This document shows, one piece after another, positions 8,961 to 17,535 of a DNA stretch of 64,000 nt. The DNA lies in contig NZ_JPUX01000001.1 of the NCBI RefSeq assembly GCF_000738675.1, positions 2,418,001-2,482,000 of the forward strand, read 5' to 3'. Position numbers and translations under genes: made by a program. Origin of the DNA: Serratia nematodiphila DZ0503SBS1. GTDB taxonomy: Bacteria; Pseudomonadota; Gammaproteobacteria; Enterobacterales; Enterobacteriaceae. A model generated the notes under the pieces. The model saw only the letters and a program-made list of their open reading frames with translations. It searched no databases and was not told the origin of the DNA. Each line of letters starts with the position of its first letter. Position 1 is the first letter of the stretch.

Positions 8961-9082
8961 AGTTATCCTTATCGGCGAGAGGTGAAGTGCTTTGAGTGTA
9001 TACGTTTCCACACCGCGTTGCCGCGGGAGCGATCACGGCGCCGGCATGTAACGCCAGGTTGCCGTTCGATGCGGGAGCGTTT

Positions 9083-9097
9083 GTTCGAAATTTGAAC
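9083..9097. promoter_or_regulatory. Inverted repeat in the AKR-ipdC divergent promoter region
   Basis: GTTCGAAATTTGAAC is a 15-bp imperfect palindrome about 52 bp before the ipdC start and 123 bp before the AKR start. It is a candidate operator. It does not look like a TyrR box (TGTAAA-N6-TTTACA), the regulator known at Enterobacter ipdC. The binding factor is unknown. Confidence 0.4.
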
Positions 9098-9148
9098 GGC
9101 ATCTTCGATAATTAAGATAATCGCTTCAGCTGCAGACAGGTGATGATC

Positions 9149-10810
9149 ATGACTCAGACCTATACGGTGGCCGATTATCTGCTCGATCGTCTGGCCCAAA
9201 TCGGCATCCGTCATTTCTTCGGCGTGCCGGGGGATTACAACCTGCAATTTCTCGATCACGTCCTCGCGCATCCGCAAATCACCTGGGTAGGCTGCGCCAA
9301 CGAGTTGAACGCCGCCTATGCGGCTGACGGCTATGCGCGCTGCAAACCGGCGGCCGCGCTGCTCACCACCTTCGGCGTGGGGGAGCTGAGCGCGTTGAAC
9401 GGGGTGGCCGGCAGCTACGCCGAATACCTGCCGGTGATCCACGTGGTTGGCACGCCGGCGCAGCGCGCCCAGCGCGCCGGTGATTTGCTACACCATTCGC
9501 TGGGGGATGGCGACTTCACTCATTTCGCCCGGATCGCCAAAGAGGTGACCGTCGCGCAGGCCGACCTGACCGCCGACAACGCCGCGCTGGAGATAGACCG
9601 CCTGATCGGCGCCGCCTTGCTGGAGCATCGCCCGGTTTACCTGATGTTGCCCAGCGACGTCGCGCAGGCGCCGCTGCCGAGTAAACCGGCGCCGCTGATG
9701 CTGCGCCAGGCCAAACTGTCGCAGAGCGCATTGCAGGCGTTTATCGCCGCAGCGCGCGAAAAGCTGCTGTCGGCACGGCGGGTGTCGTTGCTGGCGGACT
9801 TCCTGGCCGATCGCTTCGGCGCCGAAGCGGCGCTGGACGAGTGGCTGCAGGAGGTCGATATGCCGCACGCGACGCTGTTGCTCGGCAAGGGGCTGCTGGA
9901 CGAGAACCGCGCCGGTTTCGTTGGTACCTACTGCGGCGGCGCCAGCGATCCGGCGGTGAAACAATTGATCGAAAACGCTGATGTGGTGATCAACGTCGGC
10001 GTACGCTTGACCGACACCATTACCGCGGGATTCACGCATCATCTGCCGGTGGAAAAATGCATCGATATTCAACCGTTCGAAGCCTGGGTCGGGCGGCAGC
10101 GCTTTAGCCGCATTCCGATGCGCGAGGCGGTGCAGGCATTGCACCGCCTGGGCCTGTCGCTGGCGTCGCGTTGGCCGTTGCCGCCGATCGTCCGCCCGGC
10201 GCTGCCGGAAGGCGATGGGGAAGGGCTGGATCAGCACGCCTTCTGGCGGCAAGTACAGGATTTCCTGCGGCCGGGGGATATCGTGCTGGCCGATCAGGGC
10301 ACCGCCTGTTTCGGCGCGGCGGCGCTGACGTTGCCGCGTGGCTGCCGCCTGATCGTGCAGTCGCTCTGGGGATCGATCGGCTATACCCTGCCGGCGACGT
10401 TCGGCGTGCAGACCGCCGAACCGCAGCGCCGGGCAGTATTGCTGATCGGCGACGGCGCCGCGCAGTTAACCGTGCAGGAACTGGGATCGATGCTGCGCGA
10501 CGGGCTTAAACCGGTGATCTTCGTGTTGAACAATCAGGGGTATACCGTTGAGCGCGCGATCCACGGGCCTGAGCAACGTTATAACGACATCGCGCGCTGG
10601 AACTGGACGCAGTTGCCGATGGCGTTGGCCGGTGATCGGCCGGTGAAGGCGTTGCGGGTCAGCGATCCGGACGGATTGCGTCAGGCGCTGCGCGAGGTAG
10701 CGGACGACGAGCGGCTGGCCTTCATCGAAGTGATGCTGCCGAAGATGGATATTCCCGAACTGCTTGAGACGATCTCGCGCGTCATTCAGTCGCGCAACGC
10801 TGCCGCCTGA
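9149..10810 (+). CDS. ipdC: Indolepyruvate/phenylpyruvate decarboxylase IpdC
   Basis: A thiamine-diphosphate enzyme that converts indole-3-pyruvate to indole-3-acetaldehyde, the key step of the IPA route to the auxin IAA. It may also act on phenylpyruvate. It has 553 residues, the usual length. The N-terminal domain has FGVPGDYNLQFLDHV, the ThDP-activating Glu52 in CANELNAAYAADGYAR, and the His pair LLHHSLGDGDF. The C-terminal domain has the Mg-ThDP motif GDGAAQLTVQELGSML...LNNQGYTVE. It starts GTGATGATCATG; AGGTGA spaces best to the ATG at 9149. Its 3' end overlaps the convergent LysR gene by 25 bp. Confidence 0.93.
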   Translation: MTQTYTVADYLLDRLAQIGIRHFFGVPGDYNLQFLDHVLAHPQITWVGCANELNAAYAADGYARCKPAAALLTTFGVGELSALNGVAGSYAEYLPVIHVVGTPAQRAQRAGDLLHHSLGDGDFTHFARIAKEVTVAQADLTADNAALEIDRLIGAALLEHRPVYLMLPSDVAQAPLPSKPAPLMLRQAKLSQSALQAFIAAAREKLLSARRVSLLADFLADRFGAEAALDEWLQEVDMPHATLLLGKGLLDENRAGFVGTYCGGASDPAVKQLIENADVVINVGVRLTDTITAGFTHHLPVEKCIDIQPFEAWVGRQRFSRIPMREAVQALHRLGLSLASRWPLPPIVRPALPEGDGEGLDQHAFWRQVQDFLRPGDIVLADQGTACFGAAALTLPRGCRLIVQSLWGSIGYTLPATFGVQTAEPQRRAVLLIGDGAAQLTVQELGSMLRDGLKPVIFVLNNQGYTVERAIHGPEQRYNDIARWNWTQLPMALAGDRPVKALRVSDPDGLRQALREVADDERLAFIEVMLPKMDIPELLETISRVIQSRNAAA

Positions 10811-11676
10811 GCCGCGTCGTCTTCCAGCAATCGCTCCAGCATCCAGTACCCCGCCGGGCCCGGCGGGGTCAGTTTGGACCATACCGCATCCACCGAAATC
10901 AGTTTGGGCCAGCCGCGCGGGCGCAGCTGGGTGAGCCTGCCGTGGCCGTATTGTTGCACCAGCCAGTGCGGCAGCACCGCCCAACCGAATCCCTGTTCCG
11001 CCATCTCCAGCAACAGCAGATAGCTGGGCGCCGACCAGACCAGCCCGCCTTGTCTGGCCGCTTCGGCGCCGGTGTAAGTATTCAGGATCAGCTGACGGGT
11101 GCTGGATAACTGCTCCGGAGTCGGCGCGGCGACCTGCGCCAGCGGATGCCCATGCGCGACGAACAGCCCCATTTCGGTCTGTTCAGGCAGCCGGGAGAAG
11201 GCGATATCCGGCGGATAGGTTTTTTGCACTTCCACCATGCCCAAATGCGCGCGGCCGCTTTGCAGCAGATCGATAACGTCGCCTTCCTCGGCGATCATCC
11301 ATTCCAGTTCAATCTCTGGGTAACGTTGTTCAAACCGTTGCATCAGGCTGTCGTGATGCTTCGGCTGGTAGGTATCGGAAAACACCATGCTCAGGCGCGG
11401 TTCGACATTGCCCGCCAGCTGAATGCTCAGCGCGTCGAGCCGCTCGCTGGCGGCGAGGATCTCCTGCACGTGCCCCAGCACCTTGCGGCCGGCGGCGGTG
11501 AGCACCGGTTGGCGCGCGCTGCGATCGAACAGCGTCAAGGCCAGGTCTGCTTCCAGATTGGCGATGGCGGTGCTGACGGTGGATTGGCTTTTGCGCAGCT
11601 TGCGCGCGGCGGCGGAAAATGAGCCGAGTGCGGCGGCTTCCACGAATGCCTGTAACGCTTCCGGTGAATAGTGCAT
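10786..11676 (-). CDS. LysR-type transcriptional regulator, divergent from a PACE pump
   Basis: A 296-residue regulator. The winged HTH occupies residues 1-65 (FVEAAALGSFSAAARKLRKS, STVSTAIANLE, LFDRSARQPVLTAAG) and is followed by a LysR effector domain to the end. It is divergent from the PACE efflux gene with a 96-bp shared promoter region, the usual arrangement for a regulator and its target. The 3' end overlaps ipdC tail to tail by 25 bp, so the two transcripts can form an antisense overlap. The ligand is unknown. Confidence 0.88.
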   Translation of the reverse strand: MHYSPEALQAFVEAAALGSFSAAARKLRKSQSTVSTAIANLEADLALTLFDRSARQPVLTAAGRKVLGHVQEILAASERLDALSIQLAGNVEPRLSMVFSDTYQPKHHDSLMQRFEQRYPEIELEWMIAEEGDVIDLLQSGRAHLGMVEVQKTYPPDIAFSRLPEQTEMGLFVAHGHPLAQVAAPTPEQLSSTRQLILNTYTGAEAARQGGLVWSAPSYLLLLEMAEQGFGWAVLPHWLVQQYGHGRLTQLRPRGWPKLISVDAVWSKLTPPGPAGYWMLERLLEDDAAQAAALRD

Positions 11677-11772
11677 ATATCTACTTTATCGATGGAATCT
11701 ATTTTTAATCTACCCAAAAAAGCGATGATAATCACCTGGCTTTCGCAACAACTGTTGAATAAAAGGTGATGT

Positions 11773-12225
11773 ATGCAACTGCAAAACAAGTCTCTCATTG
11801 AACGTATCGTCCACGCCGTCGGTTTCGAGGCCATCGCCGTGATGGTTTGCGCCCCGCTGGGCGCGTGGCTGCTCAACCGCTCAATGGTGCAGGTCGGTGC
11901 GTTGGCGGTGATGCTGTCCACCGTCGCGATGCTGTGGAACATGGTTTACAACACGGTGTTCGACCGCCTGTGGCCGGTCAGCCGGGTGGTGCGTAACCTG
12001 AAGGTGCGCGCGCTGCACGCCGTCGGCTTTGAGGCCGGTTTTATCCTGATCGGCGTGCCGATCGCCGCCTGGATGCTGAGCATTTCCTGGGCGCAGGCGT
12101 TTATGCTGGAAATCGGTTTCTTCCTGTTCTTCCTGCCGTACACCATGGCCTACAACTGGCTGTACGACATGCTGCGTCAGCGCTGGTTCGAAGCGCGCCA
12201 GCCGATCAATTCCGGCGCCAAATAA
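11773..12225 (+). CDS. PACE family multidrug (biocide) efflux transporter
   Basis: A 150-residue, four-helix inner-membrane protein made of two repeated bacterial-transmembrane-pair units. Both copies of the family motifs are present: RIVHAVGFE (with Glu19, equivalent to the key Glu of Acinetobacter AceI) and RALHAVGFE in the first helix of each pair, and WNMVYNTVFD and YNWLYDMLR in the second. Known members export chlorhexidine, acriflavine or short diamines by proton antiport. It is the divergent partner of the LysR gene, which probably controls it. The native substrate cannot be read from sequence. Confidence 0.92.
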   Translation: MQLQNKSLIERIVHAVGFEAIAVMVCAPLGAWLLNRSMVQVGALAVMLSTVAMLWNMVYNTVFDRLWPVSRVVRNLKVRALHAVGFEAGFILIGVPIAAWMLSISWAQAFMLEIGFFLFFLPYTMAYNWLYDMLRQRWFEARQPINSGAK

Positions 12226-12292
12226 GGCGTCGTCAGCCCGGCGATTCTCAGGTAAGGTCAGAGGATCGTCGGAAAATGCTGAGGAACGAAGA

Positions 12293-12985
12293 ATGAAAGT
12301 GTTGGGCTTGCTGGGCGGCATGAGCTGGGAATCCACCATTCCGTATTACCGCACCATCAACGAGCAGGTAAAGGCGCGCCTCGGCGGGCTGCATTCGGCC
12401 AAAATCGTACTCTACAGCGTCGATTTTCAGGAGGTTGAACGCTTGCAGCACCAGGGGGATTGGGATGGCGCCGGCCGGCTGCTGGCCGCCGCCGCCGTGG
12501 CTTTGCGCGCCGCCGGCGCCGAAGCGATCGTGATCTGCACCAACACCATGCACAAGGTGGCGGAGGCGGTCGAGCAGGCCAGCGGCCTGCCGCTGATTCA
12601 CATCGCCGATGCCACGGCGCTGCAGGTGCGGGAGAAAAACATTCGCCGCGTCGGGCTGCTAGGCACGCGTTTTACCATGGAGCAGACCTTCTACCGCGGC
12701 CGCCTGCAGGAATTGCACGGCATCGACGTGGTGACGCCGGTCAGCGCCGATCGTGACATCGTGCACCGCATCATCTATGACGAACTCTGCCTCGGCAAAA
12801 TTCGCGACGCCTCGCGCGACGAGTATCGCCGGATCATCAGCGATCTGGAACAACAGGGCGCGCAGGGGATTATTTTCGGCTGCACCGAGATAGGCTTGCT
12901 GGTGAGCGAGCGGGATGCCTCGGTGCCGGTGTTCGACACCACCGCGATCCACGCTCGCGCCGCCGCGGCGTTCGCGCTGGCCTAA
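12293..12985 (+). CDS. ygeA: Aspartate/glutamate racemase-family amino acid racemase YgeA
   Basis: A 230-residue PLP-independent racemase, the same length as E. coli YgeA, a broad-specificity racemase acting on homoserine among others. The two catalytic cysteines are Cys82 (VICTNTMH) and Cys197 (FGCTEIGLL), and the N-terminal [11 protein letters not shown] loop is typical. It probably makes D-amino acids in the cytoplasm. A ribosome site (GAGGAACGAAG) precedes the ATG. Its stop overlaps the end of convergent yfeO by 4 bp. Confidence 0.9.
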   Translation: MKVLGLLGGMSWESTIPYYRTINEQVKARLGGLHSAKIVLYSVDFQEVERLQHQGDWDGAGRLLAAAAVALRAAGAEAIVICTNTMHKVAEAVEQASGLPLIHIADATALQVREKNIRRVGLLGTRFTMEQTFYRGRLQELHGIDVVTPVSADRDIVHRIIYDELCLGKIRDASRDEYRRIISDLEQQGAQGIIFGCTEIGLLVSERDASVPVFDTTAIHARAAAAFALA

Positions 12986-14229
12986 TCGTCGTGCGGCGGT
13001 TGCCGGCGGTTCACCAGCATCAAGGGTTTGCCCGCCAGCGCCAGCCAGGCGGGCAGCATCACGATGCACAAGATCGGCAACAGGTGCAGATCCGGCACCA
13101 CCGCCACCGCCATAAACAGGCTGAGCCAGCCGTCGCGCGTCACCACCAGCACCAGCCCCATGATGGCGCAGGAGACGGTGATCGCCGCCGGCACCGCAGG
13201 CACATGCTGGTGCAGCATCAGCCCCAGCGCCACCCCGACGAACACCGCCGGGAAGATGCGCCCGCCGCGAAAGCCGCAGGCAGCGGCGATCACCAGCGCT
13301 GCCAGCTTGGTCAGGGTAATGGTCAACAGCGCCGGCACCGAATAGTTGCCGTCTGCCGCGAGGCGTTTCATTTCATCCAGCCCTTTGAACAGGGTAATCT
13401 CTCCGCCGAACAGCGCCAGCAGGCCCAGGACAAAACCGCCCAGTCCTAACATCAACACCGGATTCTTCATCGAATGGAACAGACGGTGCGCGTGCGGGAA
13501 GCACCACAGCGCCACCATGCCGAGCGCGATGGCGATCAGCGCCACGATGGCGCCGCTGAAGATGTCCGGCAGCCGGGTTACGTCATAGGCGTCGAGTTGC
13601 AGGGCGAAATTGGGCACGAAGAACAGCTGGGTGGTGACCGCGCCGGCGGCGGCGGCCACCAGCGGGGCGAACAGCCGATCCCACAGCGGCGTTTCGTTAT
13701 TGCCCGCCAGGGTTTGCGAGAAAATCAGCGCGGCGGCGACCGGCGTGCCGAACATCGCGCCGATGGTGCCCGCGGCCGCCAGGATGATCCAGTCCATGCG
13801 CGGCACCTTAGGCAACAGGCGCGCCCCCGCCGCCGCTACCAGCGCGATATTGATGGCGGTGATCGGGTTCTCCGGCCCGAGGCTGACGCCGCCGGCCAGG
13901 CCGACGATCAGCGCCAATCCCAGCCCCGGTAGGGCGGAGAGCGGCAGCGGCATGCCGATCAGCGATTCCGTCGCCGGATCCGGCCCGGCATGGCCCGGCA
14001 TATAGCGCACGATCAGGCCGACCGCCACGCCGGTCAGCGTCAGCATGCCGAGCGGCCACCAGGGTGCCTGGGCGTCCAGGCTCAGCGCGTCGGGCAGCGT
14101 CACCCACAGCCATTGCTGCAGCGTAGCGGCGACTTTCATCATCAACAGCAGCACCAGACTGGAGGCGGAACCGATAATCAGCGCAGGCAAAGCAAAGGCC
14201 AACATGGCATTGGCGCGCGGATGCAGCAT
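12982..14229 (-). CDS. yfeO: ClC-type ion channel/transporter YfeO
   Basis: A 415-residue polytopic membrane protein of the ClC superfamily. Conserved blocks match E. coli YfeO almost word for word: [14 protein letters not shown] (the ClC G-K/R-E-G-P-like filter region), [35 protein letters not shown] and [12 protein letters not shown]. The ATG at 14229 ([10 protein letters not shown]) matches the E. coli start; the frame is open 32 codons further up without similarity. Ion and direction are unproven. It lies divergent from glk, as in E. coli. Confidence 0.94.
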   Translation of the reverse strand: MLHPRANAMLAFALPALIIGSASSLVLLLMMKVAATLQQWLWVTLPDALSLDAQAPWWPLGMLTLTGVAVGLIVRYMPGHAGPDPATESLIGMPLPLSALPGLGLALIVGLAGGVSLGPENPITAINIALVAAAGARLLPKVPRMDWIILAAAGTIGAMFGTPVAAALIFSQTLAGNNETPLWDRLFAPLVAAAAGAVTTQLFFVPNFALQLDAYDVTRLPDIFSGAIVALIAIALGMVALWCFPHAHRLFHSMKNPVLMLGLGGFVLGLLALFGGEITLFKGLDEMKRLAADGNYSVPALLTITLTKLAALVIAAACGFRGGRIFPAVFVGVALGLMLHQHVPAVPAAITVSCAIMGLVLVVTRDGWLSLFMAVAVVPDLHLLPILCIVMLPAWLALAGKPLMLVNRRQPPHDD

Positions 14230-14412
14230 GGATAATCCCTTGTCGATGCCTCCCTGCGGGGCAGGGAGAGCGGGTGATTGGGCAGTGACCACAGCTTGCC
14301 AGACTATCGGCGAGCAGGCACGCATTGATATTGCCCGGCGTCGATGCTGGTTAACAGTCGCCGGAGGGCGTTTTTTGCCGCAATTTGTTTCAAATCGCGG
14401 CTTGGCAGGCCA

Positions 14413-14426
14413 GCTGAAACGTTTTT
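14413..14426. promoter_or_regulatory. Cra (FruR) operator upstream of glk
   Basis: GCTGAAACGTTTTT fits every position of the Cra consensus RSTGAAWCSNTHHW. It lies 113 bp before the glk start, and E. coli glk is a Cra target. The rest of the 310-bp yfeO-glk gap shows nothing I can assign. Confidence 0.65.
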
Positions 14427-14539
14427 TGTGATCCGGATCGCTATTGGGGCGCAGATCCGAGGCGGGTGATTGTTGTTTTCGCAGCAGGATTTTACAGTGT
14501 GGGCAGCTTTTTATTTTTCATTTTGCGGAGACGAAATCA

Positions 14540-15502
14540 ATGACCTATGCCCTCGTAGGTGATGTTGGCGGCACCAATGCCCGCCTGGCGTTGTGCACTG
14601 TTGCGACGGGTGAGATTACCCAGGCGAAAACCTATTCCGGCCTGGAGTTCGACAGCCTGGAGGCGGTGATCCGCCACTACCTGAAAGAATGCGATATCGA
14701 GGTGCAGGACGCCTGTATTGCGATCGCCTGCCCGGTGACCGAAGACTGGGTGGCGATGACCAACCACAGCTGGGCGTTCTCGATCAAAGAAATGAAGGCC
14801 AGCCTGGGGTTGAGTCATCTGGAAGTGATCAACGATTTCACCGCCGTCTCGATGGCGATCCCGATGCTTTCGCCGGACGACGTGCTGCAGTTTGGCGGCG
14901 GCGATGTGCAGCCGGGCAAACCGATCGCGGTGTACGGCGCCGGCACCGGGCTGGGTGTTGCCCACCTGGTGCAGGTCGATCGCCGCTGGGTCAGCCTGCC
15001 GGGCGAGGGCGGCCATGTCGATTTCGCACCGAACAGCGAAGAAGAAGACATTATTCTGGAGGTGCTGCGCGGTGAAGTGGGGCACGTTTCCGCCGAGCGC
15101 GTGCTGTCCGGACCGGGCCTGGTCAACCTGTATCGCGCCATCGTCAAGGCGGACAACCGCCTGCCGGAGAAACTGGAGCCGAAGGACATTACCGAGCGGG
15201 CGCTGGCCGACAGCTGCATCGACAGCCGCCGCGCGCTGTCGCTGTTTTGCGTGATCATGGGGCGCTTCGGCGGCAACCTGGCGCTGAATCTGGGCACCTT
15301 TGGCGGCGTGTACATCGCCGGCGGCATCGTGCCGCGCTTTATGGAATTCTTCAAGGCCTCGGGCTTCCGCGCCGCCTTCGAAGACAAGGGGCGTTTCCGC
15401 GACTATGTGCGCGACATCCCGGTGTTCATGATAACCCATGGCCAACCGGGCCTGCTGGGAGCCGGCGCGCATCTGCGCCAGACGCTGGGCATGCAGCTGT
15501 AA
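14540..15502 (+). CDS. glk: Glucokinase Glk
   Basis: ATP-dependent phosphorylation of free cytoplasmic glucose to glucose-6-phosphate. It has 320 residues (E. coli 321). Visible features are the phosphate-1 loop [14 protein letters not shown] at the N-terminus, the sugar-binding [11 protein letters not shown], the adenosine-side [12 protein letters not shown], and [10 protein letters not shown]. The frame is open from 14444, but the family start is the ATG at 14540, preceded by GCGGAG. A Cra site lies upstream, and a shared terminator separates it from convergent yhjX. Confidence 0.97.
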   Translation: MTYALVGDVGGTNARLALCTVATGEITQAKTYSGLEFDSLEAVIRHYLKECDIEVQDACIAIACPVTEDWVAMTNHSWAFSIKEMKASLGLSHLEVINDFTAVSMAIPMLSPDDVLQFGGGDVQPGKPIAVYGAGTGLGVAHLVQVDRRWVSLPGEGGHVDFAPNSEEEDIILEVLRGEVGHVSAERVLSGPGLVNLYRAIVKADNRLPEKLEPKDITERALADSCIDSRRALSLFCVIMGRFGGNLALNLGTFGGVYIAGGIVPRFMEFFKASGFRAAFEDKGRFRDYVRDIPVFMITHGQPGLLGAGAHLRQTLGMQL

Positions 15503-15527
15503 GCAACGCGGCGGCACGATAAAAAAA

Positions 15528-15553
15528 GGGGCGCAACCCGCAGGTTGCGCCCC
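15528..15553. terminator. Shared terminator of glk and yhjX
   Basis: Perfect 11-bp stem GGGGCGCAACC/GGTTGCGCCCC with a 4-nt loop between convergent genes. Its T-run is strong only in the yhjX direction. Confidence 0.85.
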
Positions 15554-15572
15554 TTGTCGTTTTCGCGGGGTA

Positions 15573-16802
15573 TCAGGCTTTGGCCAGCTCTGCCGCCTGT
15601 GCGGTTTCTTCGCTTTCCACTTCCACGGCTTTCGGCGCTTTGATGAACAGCGTAATCAGCAAGGAGGCGGCGGACAGGACGCCAATCACCATGAAGGTGG
15701 CGTGGAAGCCGCCGAAGTATTTGGCGACGAACGAACCGGCCAGCGCGCCCAGGCCGAAGCCCTGATAGATGATGCCGTAGTTCTTGCTGTGGTTCTTCAG
15801 GCCGAAGAAGTCGCCGACAATCGCCGGGAACACGGTGATATTGCCGCCGAAGCAGAAGGCCACCGCGCCAACGCAGATGAAGAACAGCGTGTGGTTCAGG
15901 GTCATGAAACTCAGCGCGACAATCGCCAGCACGGTAACCAACATGGTGAAGCTGATGACGCGCATACGGCCTACTTTATCAGACAGCGTACCCAGAATGA
16001 TGCGGCCGGCGGTGTTGAAGATGGCGACGGCGGACACGGTGTTGGCGGCGGTGGCCAAATCCATCCCGGCCAGCTGAACGCCCATGTCTTTCACGATGCC
16101 AATCAGGTACAGACCGCTCATGCAGGCGGCGAAGAAGATGGTGAACAGCAGGTAGGCTTCTTTGGTGGCCAGCATCTGGCGCACGCTGAAGTCGTTGCCC
16201 AGACCGTTGGCGCCTGGCTGTGCGGCGCTGGTCGCCAGCACCGGCTCTTTCAGCAACAGGGAGCCAACGACGATCAGGCCCATCACGATGGCGCCCCAGT
16301 AGAAGAAGGCGCCTGAAACGCCGACGTCGGCGATCAGGGCGGCGTTGACGTATTTGAACAGCAGGCTGCCGCTGCCGAAGGCGCCGACGGAGATGCCGGA
16401 AATCAGGCCTTTGTTGGCCGGGAACCACTTAATCAGGTTGGACAGGGTGGAGATGTAGGCGATACCGACCGCAAAGCCCACCACCACGCCGGCCAGCAGG
16501 TAGATCATGTCGAGCGAGCTGACATGGGCGCTGGCGATCAGGCCCAGGCCGACCAGGATGCCGGAACACAGCGTCAGGTTGCGGATGCCGAAGCGTTCTT
16601 GCAGCTTGCCGGCGAACAGCGTGGCGAAAGCCAGGAAGAAGCTGGTGATGGAGAAGGTGGTGGCGACGTCCGCCAGTCCCCAGTGGAACTTGTCGACCAG
16701 CGGCTGGTTGAACAGGCTCCAGGTGTAGATGGTGCCCAGACCCATCTGACAGATGATGGTGCCGAGAACGATTAAGCTGCGATTTGCCGGTTTGGTGTTC
16801 AT
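15573..16802 (-). CDS. yhjX: MFS transporter YhjX (OFA family), probable pyruvate-responsive carrier
   Basis: A 409-residue, 12-helix inner-membrane carrier. It matches E. coli YhjX in GTIYTWSLFNQPL, AGKLQERFG, LSNLIKWFPANKGLISG, GRIILGTLSDKVGRMRV, and FGGNITVFPAIVGDFFGL with NYGIIYQGFGLG. The oxalate:formate antiporter subgroup exchanges small carboxylates. In E. coli yhjX is the main target of YpdB and responds to extracellular pyruvate. Here it lies in the same locus as ypdAB (one small gene between), and its promoter carries an array of YpdB-like repeats. It is convergent with glk. Confidence 0.92.
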   Translation of the reverse strand: MNTKPANRSLIVLGTIICQMGLGTIYTWSLFNQPLVDKFHWGLADVATTFSITSFFLAFATLFAGKLQERFGIRNLTLCSGILVGLGLIASAHVSSLDMIYLLAGVVVGFAVGIAYISTLSNLIKWFPANKGLISGISVGAFGSGSLLFKYVNAALIADVGVSGAFFYWGAIVMGLIVVGSLLLKEPVLATSAAQPGANGLGNDFSVRQMLATKEAYLLFTIFFAACMSGLYLIGIVKDMGVQLAGMDLATAANTVSAVAIFNTAGRIILGTLSDKVGRMRVISFTMLVTVLAIVALSFMTLNHTLFFICVGAVAFCFGGNITVFPAIVGDFFGLKNHSKNYGIIYQGFGLGALAGSFVAKYFGGFHATFMVIGVLSAASLLITLFIKAPKAVEVESEETAQAAELAKA

Positions 16803-16891
16803 GGCCGGTCTCCTTCCTGTGTGTGCGTTGCCGGGCGTGAGCCGCTGGCTGAAATTTGCGGGGTGAATCTGTGTTCCCGCGGTATGGGCTT

Positions 16892-16897
16892 ATTATA
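16892..16897 (-). promoter_or_regulatory. -10 element of the yhjX promoter
   Basis: Perfect TATAAT on the minus strand, 90 bp before the yhjX start. No recognisable -35 hexamer lies 16-18 bp upstream, where the sequence is GC-rich. That is what an activator-dependent promoter would look like. The YpdB-like boxes begin 32 bp further up. Confidence 0.55.
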
Positions 16898-16929
16898 TGG
16901 CCGGCCCCCCGGCGGACGGCGGATCGGGA

Positions 16930-17011
16930 ATGAGTTGCACGATGGAAGGAATGAAATGCATTTTATACGGCGTGAGTTGCCGTTTTTACGCCTAAAAGCG
17001 CGTGAAATGCC
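16930..17011 (-). promoter_or_regulatory. Array of four YpdB-type binding repeats upstream of yhjX
   Basis: On the minus strand four copies of a decamer like the E. coli YpdB half-site GGCATTTCAT occur: GGCATTTCAC (17011-17002), GGCAACTCAC (16981-16972), TGCATTTCAT (16960-16951) and TGCAACTCAT (16939-16930). The last three are spaced exactly 21 bp apart (10-mer plus N11), the spacing known for YpdB at yhjX. The first is 30 bp further up. The array could also serve the divergent DUF2502 gene. It occupies the 396-bp yhjX-DUF2502 gap. Confidence 0.7.
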
Positions 17012-17198
17012 GGGAGTAACACGTGATCTACATCAAAGATATCAACGATTTATTGTTAATCGCCGGTGAACGATTGTGGTGAAATTGTGAAGGATGCGTC
17101 TGCAAGGCGTAAATCGGCATTGCGCCTATAGAGCGGCGGCGAGCGCGGGACTATGTTATCTGCGATCGGACGAGGTCCGCTCTGCAGGAGTCCATGAA

Positions 17199-17531
17199 AT
17201 GAAAAAAACGCTGTTGTTACTGGCTGCGCTGCTGGCGCTGCCGCTGGCGAGCCAGGCCGACGTGTCCATCGGCGTGAACGTGCCGGGCCTGTCGCTGCAT
17301 ATCGGCGATCGCGATCATCGCGGCCACTACTGGGACGGCTATCGCTGGCGCGATCCGCGCTGGTGGGCCGATCATCACCGGTATGAACGTTCGCGCGGGT
17401 ACTATTACGGCCCGCCGCCACGGGTGATTTACTACGGGCCGCCGCGGCGCGACTGGCGAGATCGGCCGCATTACCGTATGCCGCCACCGCCACCGCCCGG
17501 TTATTACTACCGTCCGGGCCCGCGCTGGTAA
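17199..17531 (+). CDS. DUF2502 periplasmic protein (paralogue 2)
   Basis: A 110-residue secreted protein with a signal peptide (MKKTLLLLAALLALPLASQA), then ISIG-like DVSIGVNVPGLSLHIGDRD, WDGYRWRDPRWW, and a Tyr/Pro-rich tail (PPPPPPGYYY). It shares the GxSLxIGDxDxRGxYWDGYxW core with the paralogue at 7338-7748. The start is set by AGGAG 8 bp before the ATG at 17199. It is divergent from yhjX, so the YpdB-like array may control both. Its stop is 4 bp from the convergent ypdB stop. Function is unknown. Confidence 0.78.
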   Translation: MKKTLLLLAALLALPLASQADVSIGVNVPGLSLHIGDRDHRGHYWDGYRWRDPRWWADHHRYERSRGYYYGPPPRVIYYGPPRRDWRDRPHYRMPPPPPPGYYYRPGPRW

Positions 17532-17535
17532 GCGC

